This document shows, in pieces, positions 5,072 to 6,769 of a stretch of DNA of 6,769 nt. The notes under the pieces were generated by a model. It worked only from the letters and a program-made list of their open reading frames with translations, ran no database searches and had not been told where the DNA came from. Positions within the stretch are counted from its first letter, which is position 1, and the number at the start of each line of letters is the position of its first letter. Both the position numbers and the translations under genes were made by a program. Origin of the DNA: Synergistes sp. (GTDB taxonomy: Bacteria > Synergistota > Synergistia > Synergistales > Synergistaceae); assembly GCA_016288355.1 (NCBI GenBank), contig JAEEYY010000043.1, positions 1 through 6,769 on the forward strand, given 5' to 3'.

Positions 5072-6503
5072 CGCAGCAGTTCTCTTTTCCTATGCCGAGT
5101 ATCTCTGCAAGCGCGGCGGATATCCGCTCGCCGTCTTTTTCGCGCAGCGTCCTTACGTGGAAGAGGACTCTGTCGTCCGAGGCCCCGGCAATAACGTGTG
5201 CGGAGGACATGCGCAGCCTCTCCGCAAGCCTGCCGGAGTTTCCGAGTTCTGGCAGGCTGAGCGCTACGGCATATCCGGGCAGCTCCGACTGCGGGAAGCT
5301 TCCGCCGCCTACGGTGTCTGTGGTAGGGACCACATCGACGAAATAGCGCTGCACTTTTGTTTTTTTCATCAGTGCTTTCAGCTTTCGCGCAAGACGTCTT
5401 GCCTCAGGCAGCAGTTCTTCCTTTTTTCTGAATATCATCTCAACTGTGGGCACCGCGTTTTCTTCGCCGCGCAGATAGAGACGCAGTGTGGCTTCAAAGG
5501 CCGCGAGGGTCATCTTATCGACGCGCAGCGCGCGCAGCAGCTGATGTTTCTTCAGTTTGTCGATAATATCCTTTCTGCCGGCTATGACCCCTATCTGGGG
5601 GCCGCCAAGCAGTTTATCTCCGGAGAATGTGACTATATCGCATCCTGATCTCAGTGACTGAGCCACGGTAGGGTCGTTTTCGCCGGAGAGCCCCGCCTGC
5701 GACATATCGATCAGCATGCCGCTGCCCAGATCTTCCATCAGAACCAGCCCGCGCGAATGTGCAAGCGCTGCGAGCTCCTCTCTTGTCGCGGCGGAGTGGA
5801 AGCCTGTTATGCGGTAGTTGGAGGGGTGCACCTTTAAAAGTACCGCGCATTCGTCCGTTATCGCGTTTTCGTAGTCCTTCAGGTAAGTCCTGTTGGTGGT
5901 GCCCACATCTATCATTTTTGTGCCGGAAAGGGCCATTATCTCCGGTATGCGGAAAGAGCCGCCTATCTCTACCAGCTCGCCGCGCGAGATGATGGATTCC
6001 CTGTCTTTGGCAAGCGCGGTGAGAGCAAGAATCACCGCGGCAGCGTTGTTGTTTACGACAAGCGCGGCTTCGGCTCCGGTGAGCCTTTTGAGCAGCCATT
6101 CGACATGGTCGTTGCGGTGTCCCCTTGCGCCTTCTTCGAGTGAATATTCAAGAGTGCAGTAAGAGCCCGCGGCGGCTGTTATCGCGTCTATAGCTTCCTT
6201 TGCCAGCAGCGAGCGCCCCAGATTGGTGTGTATCACGACCCCGGTCGCGTTTACGACAGGAGCGAGCGACGGGGATGATCTTTTCTTTATCAGCCTGCGC
6301 GCGTCCTCGGCTATCGTATCCGCGTCAAAAGCGGTATCGGGATCTTTTTTGATCTTTTCGCGCTGATCTGCAAGCAGGCGGGTGATCAGTGATTTTATCG
6401 TCTCCCGTCCTATTCTTTTTTCATATTCTGCCACCCACGGCAGAGAGAGAAGCCTGTCCATGGAAGGAATCTGTTTCATTATCTGCTGCAGCTTAATGTC
6501 CAA
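5064..6503 (-). CDS. selA: L-seryl-tRNA(Sec) selenium transferase SelA
   Basis: This 479-residue PLP enzyme converts Ser-tRNA(Sec) to Sec-tRNA(Sec) with selenophosphate. The helical N-terminal part (1-75) contacts tRNA in the family and carries IPSMDRLLS. The fold-type-I core has VVNATGVVIHTNLGR (83-97), EEGARGHRNDHV (123-134), VNNNAAAV (150-157), LMEDLGSGM and the PLP-binding segment FSGDKLLGGPQ, where Lys297 corresponds to E. coli Lys295. The length is slightly above that of E. coli SelA (463). The start is TTG at 6503: GGGAGG (6516-6511) lies 7 nt upstream and the N-terminus MDIKLQQIMKQIPS agrees with the family. It heads a selA-selB operon with its own likely promoter at 6535-6562, just behind the hemW-like gene. 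No frameshift or missing catalytic residue is seen. Confidence 0.97.
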   Translation of the reverse strand: MDIKLQQIMKQIPSMDRLLSLPWVAEYEKRIGRETIKSLITRLLADQREKIKKDPDTAFDADTIAEDARRLIKKRSSPSLAPVVNATGVVIHTNLGRSLLAKEAIDAITAAAGSYCTLEYSLEEGARGHRNDHVEWLLKRLTGAEAALVVNNNAAAVILALTALAKDRESIISRGELVEIGGSFRIPEIMALSGTKMIDVGTTNRTYLKDYENAITDECAVLLKVHPSNYRITGFHSAATREELAALAHSRGLVLMEDLGSGMLIDMSQAGLSGENDPTVAQSLRSGCDIVTFSGDKLLGGPQIGVIAGRKDIIDKLKKHQLLRALRVDKMTLAAFEATLRLYLRGEENAVPTVEMIFRKKEELLPEARRLARKLKALMKKTKVQRYFVDVVPTTDTVGGGSFPQSELPGYAVALSLPELGNSGRLAERLRMSSAHVIAGASDDRVLFHVRTLREKDGERISAALAEILGIGKENCCDA

Positions 6504-6510
6504 GTGAAAT

Positions 6511-6516
6511 CCTCCC
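6511..6516 (-). promoter_or_regulatory. Ribosome binding site of selA, pointing to a TTG start
   Basis: GGGAGG (6516-6511) lies 7 nt before TTG (6503-6501). No in-frame ATG or GTG is as well placed, so the rarer TTG is taken as the real initiator. Confidence 0.75.
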
Positions 6517-6534
6517 GTACGATTTAATTTTTCA

Positions 6535-6562
6535 ATTATATATTAAAATAAATGCTTTTTAA
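6535..6562 (-). promoter_or_regulatory. Probable promoter of the selAB operon
   Basis: On the minus strand, TATAAT (6540-6535; perfect -10 box) is preceded by TTAAAA (6562-6557; 4 of 6 matches to TTGACA) with a 16-bp spacer. The region is very AT-rich, so chance matches are possible. Transcription would start near 6528 and leave a leader of about 25 nt before the TTG. The -35 box begins 2 bp past the stop codon of the upstream gene. No hairpin terminator is visible in the 61-bp gap. Confidence 0.5.
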
Positions 6563-6564
6563 CA

Positions 6565-6769
6565 TTAAATTATTTCGGCCCAGATAAGGTTAGCGACGCG
6601 CATGCCTTTATTCGTAAGCCTTATGCCGCGGCCGTCCCTCTCGTACAGCTCCCGCGGAAAACTTTCCACGGCAGCGGATATCGAGCGGTAATTCTCCGCT
6701 CCGTATTTTTTGACAAAGTCATCTGCGCATATGCCGCTGCTCATCCTGAGCGCAAGGACCGCAGCCTCC
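6565..6769 (-). CDS. hemW: HemW-like radical-SAM protein, C-terminal end (partial)
   Basis: Only the last 67 residues are present; the gene enters from the right edge. The segment EAAVLALRMSSGIC, a following helix with DDFVKKYG, then ELYERDGRGIRLTNKGMRVAN and a final LIWAEII match the C-terminal domain of HemW (oxygen-independent coproporphyrinogen oxidase-like). There the pattern is a large-residue helix with LGLR..EG, an F....G step, a LTxxG turn and a last helix that begins with an Asn. HemW proteins are radical-SAM heme chaperones, often annotated as HemN-like. The radical-SAM CxxxCxxC site would lie outside the window. The identification rests on a short, moderately conserved stretch, so another HemN-family member is possible. 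The stop TAA is at 6567-6565, 61 bp before selA, on the same strand. Confidence 0.68.
   Translation of the reverse strand, partial: EAAVLALRMSSGICADDFVKKYGAENYRSISAAVESFPRELYERDGRGIRLTNKGMRVANLIWAEII

Noticed and set aside
4442..5648. Long plus-strand open frames (4442-5194 and 5040-5648) opposite selB and selA
   Set aside because: Both are antisense to strongly conserved coding sequence, and the composition follows from the codon bias of selA and selB.
6504..6564. Terminator of the hemW-like gene in the gap before selA
   Set aside because: The AT-rich inverted repeats have no GC stem; the perfect TATAAT makes a promoter a better explanation.
1..6769. Mobile elements, CRISPR arrays or phage defence genes
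   Set aside because: No transposase, integrase, direct repeat array or terminal inverted repeats were seen; nearly all of the window is conserved housekeeping coding sequence.

Overview
This 6.8-kb window is ordinary bacterial chromosome carrying housekeeping genes. One gene lies on the plus strand and seven on the minus strand; two of the minus-strand genes are cut by the window ends. The gene order veg-ispE-purR is the one known from Bacillus and relatives. The moderately GC-rich sequence, strong GGAGG-type ribosome binding sites, frequent ATA and AGG codons and a SelA/SelB selenocysteine system suggest a bacterium of the Bacillota or the Synergistota. I lean towards an anaerobe of the Synergistota type, but this is inference from gene content and was not tested by any search.

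Layout from left to right. The 5' end of a lemA-family membrane protein gene (minus, partial) lies at 1-221. A divergent intergenic region (222-505) holds a likely lemA promoter and a strong hairpin. It is followed by a secreted YkuD-type L,D-transpeptidase (plus, 506-985). A bidirectional rho-independent terminator at 1005-1035 separates it from the convergent minus-strand block. Read in the direction of transcription, from high to low coordinates, that block is: the end of a HemW-like radical-SAM protein (6565-6769), selA (5064-6503), selB (3164-5071), veg (2818-3063), ispE (1889-2752) and purR (1083-1883).

selA and selB overlap by 8 nt and form an operon that makes and uses Sec-tRNA: SelA converts Ser-tRNA(Sec) to Sec-tRNA(Sec), and SelB delivers it to in-frame UGA codons. 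The genome is therefore predicted to encode selenoproteins, although selC, selD and any selenoprotein gene lie outside the window. veg has its own promoter and is followed by a strong intrinsic terminator that leaves only about 25 bp before ispE. ispE (MEP isoprenoid pathway) and purR (PRPP-sensing purine repressor) are coupled, with the purR ribosome binding site next to the ispE stop codon. They probably depend on read-through from veg. I found no mobile element, CRISPR array, tRNA or rRNA, and no clear sign of a previously undescribed system. The most notable points are the terminator between veg and ispE, the selAB-veg-ispE-purR arrangement, the structured lemA leader, and a few departures from family motifs.
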